Below, in pieces: positions 17,101 through 25,346 of a DNA stretch of 37,240 nucleotides. Where the stretch lies: contig JAUXEQ010000001.1 of assembly GCA_030620455.1 (NCBI GenBank), positions 1 to 37,240 of the forward strand, in the 5' to 3' direction. This stretch comes from a bacterium (GTDB taxonomy: Bacteria; UBP14; UBA6098; B30-G16). A program made the translations under genes and the position numbers. The stretch's first letter is position 1, and every line of letters starts with the position of its first letter. Under the pieces are notes generated by a model that saw only the letters and a list, made by a program, of their open reading frames with translations, made no database searches and was not told the DNA's origin.

Positions 17101-18800
17101 TTACCTGCGGAATCCTTAACAACAACCCAAATATGCATCCAGTCACCCTCTGAAAACCCACTGAACCCAAAGCTAACTGTATCATCAAAATCACGCCATT
17201 CAGCGTCAGGAATGTTAGCCAAATCGGCATAATTCTGTGTAAGATACATTTTATAGAATGGTGTACTCCCCGGTTCAGGTACAATGTTAATCAATACATT
17301 CTCAACATCGGTCGAATCGAAAGGCAATCTTGTCGATAAATCAAGAATAGTTACTGAGCGTAAGGATGGTGGGTTAGTATCGAGAATAATATTACCTATT
17401 TTAGATGTAGAATAGTTACCAGCAAAATCCTTTAGCTTAACATAGAACTCTCTTAACCCGTCACCAGGATTCATTATATAAAGATAATGTACAACTGGAA
17501 GGTATTTAAACACCTGTAAATTATCGAGGAAAGTTGGACCTTCAGATACATACACACTTTCAACACCCGATGCATAAACATCACCGAATCGTGGTGGGTC
17601 TGTTGCATTAAATGGATCGACCCATATATTTACACTGTTAGTATAACCGCCTTCTGCAGGGACATCTGTGGGATGTGGTGTTAGTGTCGTATCAGTCGAT
17701 GTTACTCTGTTAAATTCCGGGTCTCGAGTATCGATGTTAATTGTAGCCTTAGGAGCTAAAGCATCCTCAATATTTTCCGCTGAGTCGATAGCCTGAAGGA
17801 AAATTTCATAATGTCCATCGGATACTGGACTAAATAAAAGACTATCGTTAATGTTAAGAGCACCAAAATATTCTCTGACAGTATATTCTGTTATAAGTCC
17901 AAAATCTTTTTTATACAGTAGTTTAATAATATCCACACCACTATATAAATCACCACCATCGAAAAATAGAGAACAGTAAGGCACGGTGTAATACGTCAAA
18001 AGCCCCGATGTTTCTATATTCGACCAAGGTTTTTCCGTATCGAATCTTGTCCATGTCTGCATATCGGCTAAACCACCAGGAACGCTGTTGGGATCTATTG
18101 TATTACCCAACCTATCCTCACCTGCAAGAAAGAATTCATAGTATCCATCACCACCGACAGATGCGGAATTAAAACTCACTGAAGAAGAAATCGGTGATCC
18201 ACCAGGAAGTGGTTCATCACCATACAGAGTCCATGTGGACATGGAATCGGTTCTGAAGTATATGTGAATTTTTCTTACGTCGCTAACAATTGCATCTTCT
18301 GTCTTGAAGAATACGTCCTTTCGAACAACATTAGTCCATCTATTTAATGTATCTATAGCAACAGTTGGTGGTGTATTATCTTGTCGAGAACATGTATATC
18401 GAGACCAATCGGAAAAAACCCATATTCTCCCTGATACCCTTTGCCTATATTGTATTCTATAGCAATATCTAACTCCACTTCGCAATGCATCATCCGCAGG
18501 ACTGGCATCAAGATTCAATCCTATTGTATATTTGTTCCCAGGAGCACTCGATGTGGGAATAGGGAAAATAGAATAAATTGGATCAACTAAATCTGGGAAA
18601 ACAGGAATTCCATCTGCATCAACAACCTGGATATGAAAAGCAATTGTCGGATCGATGGCAGCACTGGGTGGTAATGACCAGCTCAGTTCGCAAGTAGTAC
18701 CCTTTGTATAATCAGGAAGAAGATTCAATGTCGGAGCTGGAATCCCCAAAGCTAAGCCGACAAGGGCAAATATGCATCCTATTATTATATTCCACCTCAT
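14187..18800 (-). CDS. Giant secreted Ig/FN3-like repeat protein with FlgD-like tail
   Basis: A 1537-residue exported protein. The signal peptide (residues 1-19, MRWNIIIGCIFALVGLALG) is followed by an FN3-like unit (NLLPDYTKGTTCELSWSLPP). A long array of Ig-like units of about 100-130 residues then follows. The units share V-x-D-S/N-A-G-N-x-S at one end and D-T-x-x-P-x-[IL] at the next start; I can see at least eight copies of the A-G-N/D-x-A-x-N type. The last 100 residues (from about 1434) are a FlgD-type Ig domain: NFPNPFDPSTNE, IEIYDMFGNLVWTG, IIWKGENDEGEVVANGGYIA. FlgD-like ends on large exported proteins are frequent in FCB-type lineages and may serve in sorting or attachment. ATG 18800 has AGGAGA 7 nt upstream. 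It lies 40 nt after the next giant protein gene and 38 nt before the barrel-TPR gene, so they may be co-transcribed. Its function is likely structural or adhesive (inference). Confidence 0.85.
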   Translation of the reverse strand: MRWNIIIGCIFALVGLALGIPAPTLNLLPDYTKGTTCELSWSLPPSAAIDPTIAFHIQVVDADGIPVFPDLVDPIYSIFPIPTSSAPGNKYTIGLNLDASPADDALRSGVRYCYRIQYRQRVSGRIWVFSDWSRYTCSRQDNTPPTVAIDTLNRWTNVVRKDVFFKTEDAIVSDVRKIHIYFRTDSMSTWTLYGDEPLPGGSPISSSVSFNSASVGGDGYYEFFLAGEDRLGNTIDPNSVPGGLADMQTWTRFDTEKPWSNIETSGLLTYYTVPYCSLFFDGGDLYSGVDIIKLLYKKDFGLITEYTVREYFGALNINDSLLFSPVSDGHYEIFLQAIDSAENIEDALAPKATINIDTRDPEFNRVTSTDTTLTPHPTDVPAEGGYTNSVNIWVDPFNATDPPRFGDVYASGVESVYVSEGPTFLDNLQVFKYLPVVHYLYIMNPGDGLREFYVKLKDFAGNYSTSKIGNIILDTNPPSLRSVTILDLSTRLPFDSTDVENVLINIVPEPGSTPFYKMYLTQNYADLANIPDAEWRDFDDTVSFGFSGFSEGDWMHIWVVVKDSAGNISNAAHDSICYNPFNGIVELISIKDINGPDLTGTYTDSTRVNVTVSYNDDIHYVILNDGLIEVRYDVEPLPPGEDTTIVHVFSEGDGERCIIARGYSEYGPFTDPDTRCIILDTRNPILDDFKVLDISTGFNASDTSEIADTHYTNKANVKAIFSAYDRAIPGFPDGTGIFMRKIQVDALEIIDPWNFAEPLNFDLPGSDGSYRVNGFVQDSAGNWSLEKYFEITLDTKRPEISLVTLRDLNSGSSDQTDSLTVIVETDATDDPYIPAYIAFFENPGHWPGDLSTRWRKFNSTGIDTYTFLEEPGDTKTLYIAVKDNAGNISLMANASIRYSKEISASMTLYDLDRPRITQYTNSTIVGIKFDVTGQTGESYYLAMDTMPIPPEDPRWIEYLHGTDVTHTLPAGDGIKVVYGWIRSVAHTVSPMFKDSIILDQTLPDIPEGFTVWDTTSFEMWPNIWKAHMGWANEREIYASIPLATDELSGVDSLHFLGPFASTLWDPGRSYLPIDSGIVVRYPNDSIELIIDTTEAAFRIIGGAMDGAGNWRNSVVNGGYDITPPNFSFNPLEFYDTTRFPDTIPMYIVEPHLWKVCFHVAEIDTKLCSVYNRSWDVGEDDYNVFFPLADLLDPGILYKIGVVVVDSAGNASIVDSLKIWNKFDFKVVAPNDTLDSEFTNSKSVITVINTVDEPDSMRFAESKEALHSRSWIKFSRTSEFEFASLVNEIKNVFCQVKYRSYKSPVNHDDIILDTITPTMEKIEARDEDSGDPNWSDKSDVQITIFDPEDTYPGLVYALMVDESPDFDYNVQILQFSPDNPVVLYHAADEPYYPVGAVLSDEHMDALREGARLLYAQVLDRAENPSETRTYKIIIDPSDKEVINFPNPFDPSTNEITHIMLKAKEMGAIIKIEIYDMFGNLVWTGEKHLKSDSRAGEIIWKGENDEGEVVANGGYIAVVDFGDKVVMRKIAVWKGIERE

Positions 18801-18840
18801 ATTTTTATCTCCTTTTCATTATTATTTTCAATTATTAATA

Positions 18841-21800
18841 TTATCTGATTAAAATGACATTACTTATTGAACTGAATTTTTGCCCAGAGGCATCAACTAT
18901 GTATACTCCGCTGGGTAAAGCACGATCTGAATTATCTTTTCCATCCCACACAAGATTCAATATGCCCGGTTGAACAATGTCACTGTAAAGTTCTCTAACT
19001 GTTTTGCCTTTGATATCTCTAATGGAAACTGTCATCATATCCTTAGAGGGTATTGTAATCGCAATATTTACTTGAGCATTGAATGGATTAGGATAGGAAT
19101 TAATATTGAAGACTAAAGGCTTTGGATCGTAAGTAACTTCATATTTACCTGCTTGAAGTGGATATACATCGCCTTCATTAAGCTCATAATGAATACCCAT
19201 TCCTGAAATTTCCCATCTACCGTCAAGCAAACTTTGAACAGTTAGGTTAATCTCTTCGGGAACCTCGACAGTCCAATTCCCTGAATATGACAATCCTTTT
19301 AAAAGCATTTCATCCTCGTCACCAACAATATAAGACGGATAAGTCGTGGTCGGTAACGGAGGCATAATCACGTCATAACCATCGATGGCAAATTTTAACT
19401 TTTGGCAACCAAAAACTAAACTTGCATCGATAGGAAAATTAACAAAGCCCTTCAAGGATCCGCTATATCGAATATTTACTGTGGCATCTGTGGACAAAAG
19501 CATGAAATAACCTTTTCCAGCCTGCAACTCTTCAGCACTCACAAATCCTGAATCTGGATGATAACCTAAGACATTAGTTCGAGGATAAAAAGCTCCCAGA
19601 GGATTAACAGTAAAAACAGCATTACAAGCTGGGTCTCTTTTCGATAACCCTCCAATTATATGCCAACCACTACCGGTCAATCTTAACGAAAGCGATGGTA
19701 TGCTATATCCATCAATAGATTGATAGTGATCAACAATGCTGAGAATCCAATATCCAACTCCAACTTCGAGATCATAGGCATTTTCATACATTTTAGTTGC
19801 CGTATTATATTTGAAACAGTTGCCCAAAGGAATGTATGGGAATATTTCGTCTAACCTCATACTTGAAGGTATTAAAGGAAGACTAATTAAATTCCAACCT
19901 CTATAAAAATGGATCGTATCACTTTTACCTCTAAATAATGTATCTTCAAACTCAATCCATTGTGAATATGCACTTTCGTTACCATATTGGTCAATTGTAG
20001 CAATATGGAAAAATCTAAATGGTGCACCAACAATGATCGTATCTGGAAGTCTAATCGTGTCTCGTCTAATAGGTTTTTCTCTCCAAACAAGAAGAGAGTC
20101 ACCGGTGCATAACCATTCCGCTGCTGCCGTATGTTCTACTCTATACTTATTGAAATCAGACCAGCCAGGTGGTCCATAATCTGAAGGTGTAATATCTGTC
20201 CATGTAACAACAATCCAAATTTTGCTATCATGCGCTATATCCATATATACAGTATCAATTTCCACTGGATATGGTGGTGTATGAGGTGCAAATCCTTTTT
20301 GCCGTGGTTCAGATAGATCTTCTGATAAATTACCAAAACTATCGGCTACAACAATTGTATAGTAATTAGCTCTGAAATTATCCATAGGATCTGGATCGTC
20401 ATCGATAAATTCGTAAGAGGGTGCCCCGCTGTGAGATATCGATGCAATTAGGTCACCAATATTACCTTCAATACTCGATCTATAAATATCATAAGATTCA
20501 ACACCAATACCATCGTCAAAAGAACCGGGAAATGTAACGCTTACCATAAGTTCGTTCGTGCATTCAGCAATAGATTTAAGATCGTTAGCCATTACAGCCC
20601 GAGGTGGTGTTTGATCAAAATGTGTGACAACATAATTAGAAACAGCCTCGTTATTAATATTATCCCAGACCATAACTCTAAAGAAGTATGGTCCTTCAGA
20701 TATTCCATGAATAACGCATGTTAATGTATCCCAATCTGAACAATCGTAATCATCTGGATTTGAGAGCGCGATGTCATGAATCGACGAGAACATATAACTT
20801 ACTATTTCATCGGTAAATCCACTTCTTCGAGACTGTTCTACCATCAAACGAGTGATATCACAATGACTTGTATCTATTATTGTTAAAACAACAGAGTCAG
20901 CTTCACTCCATCGAGGTAGATCAATGAGTATCGGTGGAGCAACGCTTTTATCCGATTTCGTGCGAGTTCCCCCACCGAATACATAATGACCGACATGGTC
21001 AAAAAACAGGAGATAATAATAGTATTCTTTCCCATCAATAAGTCCTTCACCCACGTCCCACCAATAATAGTATCCTGTATCTTTATATTCTTCAATATTA
21101 AATACTTTAATATAAGAACGAGTAGTATCTAATATTGCCTCATCTTCAAGAGTATCGAATTCGTCTGCCAGAAGTCTATAAAGTCGGATTTCGGCTAATC
21201 CCGTTCCGCAATCAATTTCATCCTCAAAAGAAGTCCAAAATCGGATTACAATATCCCCATCATCATTGGGATTCGCAATAATGCTATCCGCACCTCTTAA
21301 AGGACCATTTATATCCGCAATAACGGTTTCTCTTTTATTATACCACTCTAAAATAGTATCGGGGTCTGTTGACCTTGCTCGTATTCCGAATATATATCTA
21401 TGGCAATCTTCCATAGCCCAATCGTTATGAGGTTGATCCCGCCATGCTGAAAGAAATGTGTCCCCCTCAGCTACATCTATTAATCTGTATTGATATTGCA
21501 TTTCCGGTCTTGGATAACAATGTTTGCTACTTTTTACTGTAAAATTGTCGGTAGTAATAACATTCGGAATTGGTTCGAGAATAGCGCACATTGGCATACC
21601 GCACTCCCCTGGACCTGATGTTACTACTTCATGCCATGGATTACCAGTTCTGGGATGATAACCAAGCGGTCCAGGAGGTAATCCTGCGCTGTCGAAAGGC
21701 ACAACGACATAATAGTATCTCTTTCTAAGTTCTATCGATTCATCTGTATAGAAATACATTATTGATCCGTCCTCGAAAACCGAATCGATAGCAAGGGTAA

Positions 21801-22323
21801 TATTATCGATAACACTAACTTTGCGTGGATCTGTAAACCGATATATTTTGTACATATGTATTGCAGATGCATTATCCTCAGCTCTTTCCCAGATAAGCTC
21901 GACCCTCTGAGGTGGATCACCACAGTAAAGAGCAATGAAGTATGGCACTACAGACGGTGGTTTTATGTCGTGAGTGATATCGATGGGAGCTGACCAATCT
22001 GAAGTATCTGCTCCAAAGGTTGCTCTAACCCGATACCAATATCTTTCACCGTCGTTGGCATTCAAAAATTTGCAAGTGTCCGCTTCAATGAATACTGTTG
22101 TTGAATCTGAACCACCAAAACTTCGATGTATGCGTCTAAACTGATATTTAGTTCCCGTGGGATTTCCGCTGCATGCCGAGTCAACTTTTGCAGTTATCGA
22201 AGCATATGGATAATAATAATGTCCTAATACTGGTGGATTCATAAGTTCTGCACATAAAGGTCCTATCTGCCCCAAAGCTAAGGAAAATGCCAAGAGCATT
22301 GTCAAAAAAACCAGCTTCCTCAT
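18841..22323 (-). CDS. Giant secreted FN3-repeat protein with sorting-tail-like end
   Basis: A 1160-residue exported protein. I start it at the ATG at 22323, because MRKLVFLTMLLAFSLALG forms a clean signal peptide and GGGGGAG lies 6-7 nt upstream. A longer in-frame start at 22395 would overlap the M23 gene and bury the signal. The body holds several FN3-like units (for example PPQRVELIWERAEDN and DQTPPRAVMANDL). At about 805-935 is the GWN module (RGWNLISLPL ... GVGYWILSIVD) shared with the 609-residue protein at 819-2648. The last 87 residues (about 1074-1160: SYPNPFNAQVNIAI, VSIRDIKGKTVRELY, WDGKDNSDRALPSGVYIV) resemble FlgD/Por-type sorting tails. This suggests cell-surface display or release through an outer-membrane route. 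No enzyme motif is visible. Confidence 0.85.
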   Translation of the reverse strand: MRKLVFLTMLLAFSLALGQIGPLCAELMNPPVLGHYYYPYASITAKVDSACSGNPTGTKYQFRRIHRSFGGSDSTTVFIEADTCKFLNANDGERYWYRVRATFGADTSDWSAPIDITHDIKPPSVVPYFIALYCGDPPQRVELIWERAEDNASAIHMYKIYRFTDPRKVSVIDNITLAIDSVFEDGSIMYFYTDESIELRKRYYYVVVPFDSAGLPPGPLGYHPRTGNPWHEVVTSGPGECGMPMCAILEPIPNVITTDNFTVKSSKHCYPRPEMQYQYRLIDVAEGDTFLSAWRDQPHNDWAMEDCHRYIFGIRARSTDPDTILEWYNKRETVIADINGPLRGADSIIANPNDDGDIVIRFWTSFEDEIDCGTGLAEIRLYRLLADEFDTLEDEAILDTTRSYIKVFNIEEYKDTGYYYWWDVGEGLIDGKEYYYYLLFFDHVGHYVFGGGTRTKSDKSVAPPILIDLPRWSEADSVVLTIIDTSHCDITRLMVEQSRRSGFTDEIVSYMFSSIHDIALSNPDDYDCSDWDTLTCVIHGISEGPYFFRVMVWDNINNEAVSNYVVTHFDQTPPRAVMANDLKSIAECTNELMVSVTFPGSFDDGIGVESYDIYRSSIEGNIGDLIASISHSGAPSYEFIDDDPDPMDNFRANYYTIVVADSFGNLSEDLSEPRQKGFAPHTPPYPVEIDTVYMDIAHDSKIWIVVTWTDITPSDYGPPGWSDFNKYRVEHTAAAEWLCTGDSLLVWREKPIRRDTIRLPDTIIVGAPFRFFHIATIDQYGNESAYSQWIEFEDTLFRGKSDTIHFYRGWNLISLPLIPSSMRLDEIFPYIPLGNCFKYNTATKMYENAYDLEVGVGYWILSIVDHYQSIDGYSIPSLSLRLTGSGWHIIGGLSKRDPACNAVFTVNPLGAFYPRTNVLGYHPDSGFVSAEELQAGKGYFMLLSTDATVNIRYSGSLKGFVNFPIDASLVFGCQKLKFAIDGYDVIMPPLPTTTYPSYIVGDEDEMLLKGLSYSGNWTVEVPEEINLTVQSLLDGRWEISGMGIHYELNEGDVYPLQAGKYEVTYDPKPLVFNINSYPNPFNAQVNIAITIPSKDMMTVSIRDIKGKTVRELYSDIVQPGILNLVWDGKDNSDRALPSGVYIVDASGQKFSSISNVILIR

Positions 22324-22381
22324 AAAGCTCCCCCTTAATTTATCAATTTTTTTGGATATTTTACTAAACTTAACTTTGCAT

Positions 22382-23647
22382 CTATCCTTGTTCAAGTGAA
22401 AAATCCTTTTTTAAAGAATTATTTGAATTTGCATTGACAAAAATCTGTACTCCTTTAATAATTGAATCTGCATACTTTTTAAATATTTCCAAATATTTTT
22501 TCTTTACTGGTGGTCCAGTTGGAAAGGCATATTTTTCTGGATTAACAAACTTTCCGTTTACTTTAACTCTGTAATCGAGATGCGGACCAGTGGAAAGCCC
22601 AGTTGAACCGACATATCCTATCACCTGTCCTCGTTTTACTTTCACACCTTTCCTGATACCTCGGGTAAAACGCGATAAATGTCCATACATAGTTTCTATA
22701 TTATCCTTACCGGGGTGTTTTATATGGATAAATTTACCGAACCCTCCTTTCCATCCGCAATATACTACAGTGCCAGAACCCGATGCGGATACAGGAGTAC
22801 CAATAGGTGCAGCATAATCTATACCCTTATGTGGTCTGTATATCTTCAGTATCGGGTGAAAACGGCGATAAGAGAAATGAGAACTTATTCGACTGAAAAC
22901 GAGAGGGCATTTTAAATGAGATTTTTTCATCGACTTTCCTTTAAGATTATAATATCCCTCAGTTCCAGTAGGATCAGAATAATGTATAGCAGTATAAGTT
23001 TTCACTCTATCAACTAGTTTTTTAGTTGCCTTATCTCTTTCTTTGTAAGATTTACTATACTCCGCTAAGAGAATTTTTCCAATTCCCACAATTTCATCCC
23101 TGAAAATAAGTTTCTCGTATACTATTTTAAATCGATCCCCTTTGCGAGTCTCAGTGTTAAAATCGATATCATAAGCAAGGACATCTGTGAAATCGTAAAT
23201 AGCTCTCATTTCAATGGATTTGCTAAACATAGACTCGGATAATGTATTCTCAACAACTCCCTGTGCAGAGAAAATTACTTTTCTCAAAGGTATTGTATCC
23301 TTAGCGACTTGAAATGTATCTCCTATTTTCTTTACAGTATATTTTTCCCAACGAGAACGAGTAACCTCAAATTCTAGAAGATTCTCCAAGCTATCATATT
23401 CAATCGAGAAATGATCCCCAGGATAAATCTTTCCCATATCGAGAACCGATGAAATGCAAGAGATCGCTTGATTAACAGCCTTAAACGGAATGCCACGATC
23501 AATTAGAACCTGTGAAAGGGTTTGATTCGTATATACATCGCCTTGAGCAATGCAAGTCATCCCCTCAATTGGTTCAATCGAGATAAGCAGCATGTTTAGT
23601 ACTGCAAACATTGCGATCGAAGAAATTTTATACTTATAAGAACCCAT
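22382..23647 (-). CDS. M23-family murein endopeptidase with MepM/Csd3-like layout
   Basis: A 421-residue exported peptidase that cuts peptidoglycan cross-links. A signal or anchor segment spans residues 8-29. About 35-105 resembles the OapA/LysM-like inhibitory domain of MepM and Csd3 (SQVLIDRGIP, KIYPGDHFSIEYD), and about 120-240 is a second regulatory beta domain. The catalytic LytM domain lies at 265-375: H273-KGI-D277, GHLS with His323, and GPHLDYR with His356. The usual motif GPHLHxE has a second His as the third zinc ligand; here it is Asp358. An Asp can still bind zinc, so activity is plausible. The start ATG at 23647 has no strong ribosome site. It follows the MEMO-AMMECR1 gene by 36 nt and precedes a giant secreted protein by 58 nt. 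Confidence 0.9.
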   Translation of the reverse strand: MGSYKYKISSIAMFAVLNMLLISIEPIEGMTCIAQGDVYTNQTLSQVLIDRGIPFKAVNQAISCISSVLDMGKIYPGDHFSIEYDSLENLLEFEVTRSRWEKYTVKKIGDTFQVAKDTIPLRKVIFSAQGVVENTLSESMFSKSIEMRAIYDFTDVLAYDIDFNTETRKGDRFKIVYEKLIFRDEIVGIGKILLAEYSKSYKERDKATKKLVDRVKTYTAIHYSDPTGTEGYYNLKGKSMKKSHLKCPLVFSRISSHFSYRRFHPILKIYRPHKGIDYAAPIGTPVSASGSGTVVYCGWKGGFGKFIHIKHPGKDNIETMYGHLSRFTRGIRKGVKVKRGQVIGYVGSTGLSTGPHLDYRVKVNGKFVNPEKYAFPTGPPVKKKYLEIFKKYADSIIKGVQIFVNANSNNSLKKDFSLEQG

Positions 23648-23683
23648 TTACATCGTTTTAAAAAATGAATCAACATCCTATTA

Positions 23684-25108
23684 TTATCTTATAATTTTAT
23701 CTAAAGAAATTTCCTTTTCAAAAGCCTTAACAATAAAATAATAGACATCGGTTTCTGAATCGCACCAACTTTTCGACAGAATACCAGCTTGCATACACAC
23801 TCTATCTAATCGCATCGATGGTGATATATCAGAATCTTCCCATGGCATTACAATACCATCTTTAGTTCCCTGTCGAATATAAATACCCAAATCAGGACTA
23901 GGTTCCTCAACTCCCTCGACTATTTTAGTTAACCCAACAACCAATGTAGCATTCTCGAACGTTCTTCTTCTACTCGACGTGTGTTTAAGAGAATATTTCA
24001 AAGACTTACATAAGCTTTTTGCCGTCTCGGAGAAAGGTCTTGTTGAGAAAAGATCCCCATTTCTCACTAGAATTTTGTCATCGATTTTAATAGTGATAAA
24101 TACTCCACATCGAAGATTGGAAATCCTTCGTGGAAGAACCGGTGGATTCTGTCCAATTAGAATATTATAAATGTATTTTAATAACAAATCTCTATCTTTA
24201 TCATTAATTGTTTCTAAAGCTAAAGTATTATGAGATTTATATGTTTTTCTTACATCAATCCACGCTATCGAGGCTATCCCACAAATCTCTGCGGTTGGAA
24301 ATCCTGAATTTACATACCCCTTAACGACAATTCCTGTATCGGCACCAAGCGCTCTTACTAATTTAATTGAAAATGCTGACCCCCAAGGGTTAGAAAGATT
24401 ATATTTCCCAGTTTCAAAATTTTCTACAATGACTTTCTCCATCATAGCTGTCATTATTACCATTGTCGACCTGAAAGTGCGAGTAACTTCCCTTGCATCT
24501 TCGCCCTTTGCCAGATTTGAAACATTTACAATAAGCGGATCATATTCTGAAAATAAATGGGAACAACTGTTAGCAATTCCATCGAGGACGTTATCATCTT
24601 CCTTACCAACAAGGAAAACTATAAGAGGCGTCGATCTAAACGAGTATTGTGTAAAGGGTAATTGAAACCAAAAACTTTTTGGTGGACATTCGTCAACTAA
24701 TTTTATTTTGGGTATTCTTTCACTAATCTTTTTCACGAGTGTAGAGTCAATAATCTGAGTGCCTAAAGGAGTTTTGAAGTATTTGAATTTCATAATTGAA
24801 ACCCCCTTTTGACCCGGTGGAGCTTCCACAATAACAACAATCAACTTTTTCCTTTCCTGAGATGCCAAATTATATGCTGCACCAATAACAGTTCCGGAAA
24901 AAAGATAGCTCTCTTCAGGCACTAAAATTCCAATAATATTACCCCTAAGTGGTCGAGGTTTAACCATATTAATATAATCTGTAATTTGATCCCAAAGGAC
25001 AGTGGGATCAGAGGGGAAAAGACCATTTTCAGCACAATATTCTTCAACTAAGTTCTGGCTAAAAACTACTCCCAAAAAAGCCAAAACCAACAATATGTTT
25101 AATTTCAA
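23684..25108 (-). CDS. Exported degenerate MEMO-AMMECR1 fusion protein
   Basis: A 474-residue protein with a Sec signal peptide (MKLNILLVLAFLGVVFS/Q). Residues 55-285 follow the MEMO fold order: NIIGILVPEESYLFSG aligns with the family's IIAPHAGYxYSG; FKYFKTPLG aligns with DIYRTPLY; W-F-Q-L-P-F aligns with EMHLPY; LIVNVSNL aligns with VVSSDFCHW. Residues 300-470 match AMMECR1: CGVFITIK, VVGLTKIVEG, LGIYIRQGTKDGIVMPWE, and RLDRVCMQAGI at the end. The histidines of PHAGY, SHH and EHSIEMH, and the conserved Cys, are all replaced, and the LRGC motif of AMMECR1 is gone. The normal proteins are cytoplasmic and are often neighbours of a radical-SAM gene, absent here. The start is TTG at 25108 with GGAGGT 8 nt upstream. 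Function is unknown; a periplasmic binding or scaffold role is my guess. It neighbours the M23 peptidase and ftsK. Confidence 0.75.
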   Translation of the reverse strand: MKLNILLVLAFLGVVFSQNLVEEYCAENGLFPSDPTVLWDQITDYINMVKPRPLRGNIIGILVPEESYLFSGTVIGAAYNLASQERKKLIVVIVEAPPGQKGVSIMKFKYFKTPLGTQIIDSTLVKKISERIPKIKLVDECPPKSFWFQLPFTQYSFRSTPLIVFLVGKEDDNVLDGIANSCSHLFSEYDPLIVNVSNLAKGEDAREVTRTFRSTMVIMTAMMEKVIVENFETGKYNLSNPWGSAFSIKLVRALGADTGIVVKGYVNSGFPTAEICGIASIAWIDVRKTYKSHNTLALETINDKDRDLLLKYIYNILIGQNPPVLPRRISNLRCGVFITIKIDDKILVRNGDLFSTRPFSETAKSLCKSLKYSLKHTSSRRRTFENATLVVGLTKIVEGVEEPSPDLGIYIRQGTKDGIVMPWEDSDISPSMRLDRVCMQAGILSKSWCDSETDVYYFIVKAFEKEISLDKIIR

Positions 25109-25112
25109 TTTA

Positions 25113-25157
25113 GATGACCTCCGCCTTCATCGATATACTAGCATTTATTAGGTCATC
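25113..25157 (-). promoter_or_regulatory. Inverted repeat overlapping the MEMO-AMMECR1 ribosome site
   Basis: On the minus strand GATGACCT (25157-25150) can pair with AGGTCATC (25120-25113), with a 29-nt loop. The second arm contains part of the GGAGGT ribosome site of the TTG-started gene. A second strong AAAGGAGG lies just upstream of the first arm. The loop holds ATG followed by four codons and TGA. Pairing could hide the ribosome site, and upstream translation could open it. This is a prediction from sequence only; no promoter was assigned in the remaining 190 nt of the gap to ftsK. Confidence 0.4.
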
Positions 25158-25346
25158 CTCCTTTCCAACCGGAATAATTATCTACTTTCACCTAATAAAA
25201 GCTTAACCCAAAAAGAGTCAAGAAAAAAGTATGGTGTATTTTTTATAGTAGAAATACCAGAAATCCGTAATTCCCGTTAAAAAGATAACCTAATAATCAG
25301 TTACTATTCACTCCTTATTACAAATTATAAGTTATAAATCTCCATA

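Noticed and set aside
12343..22323. A type IX secretion locus
   Set aside because: The PorV-like barrel and sorting-like tails are suggestive, but no core component of the secretion machine is in the window.
22324..22395. N-terminal extension of the 1160-residue secreted protein
   Set aside because: It would overlap the M23 gene, has no ribosome site, and would place the signal peptide 24 residues inside the protein.
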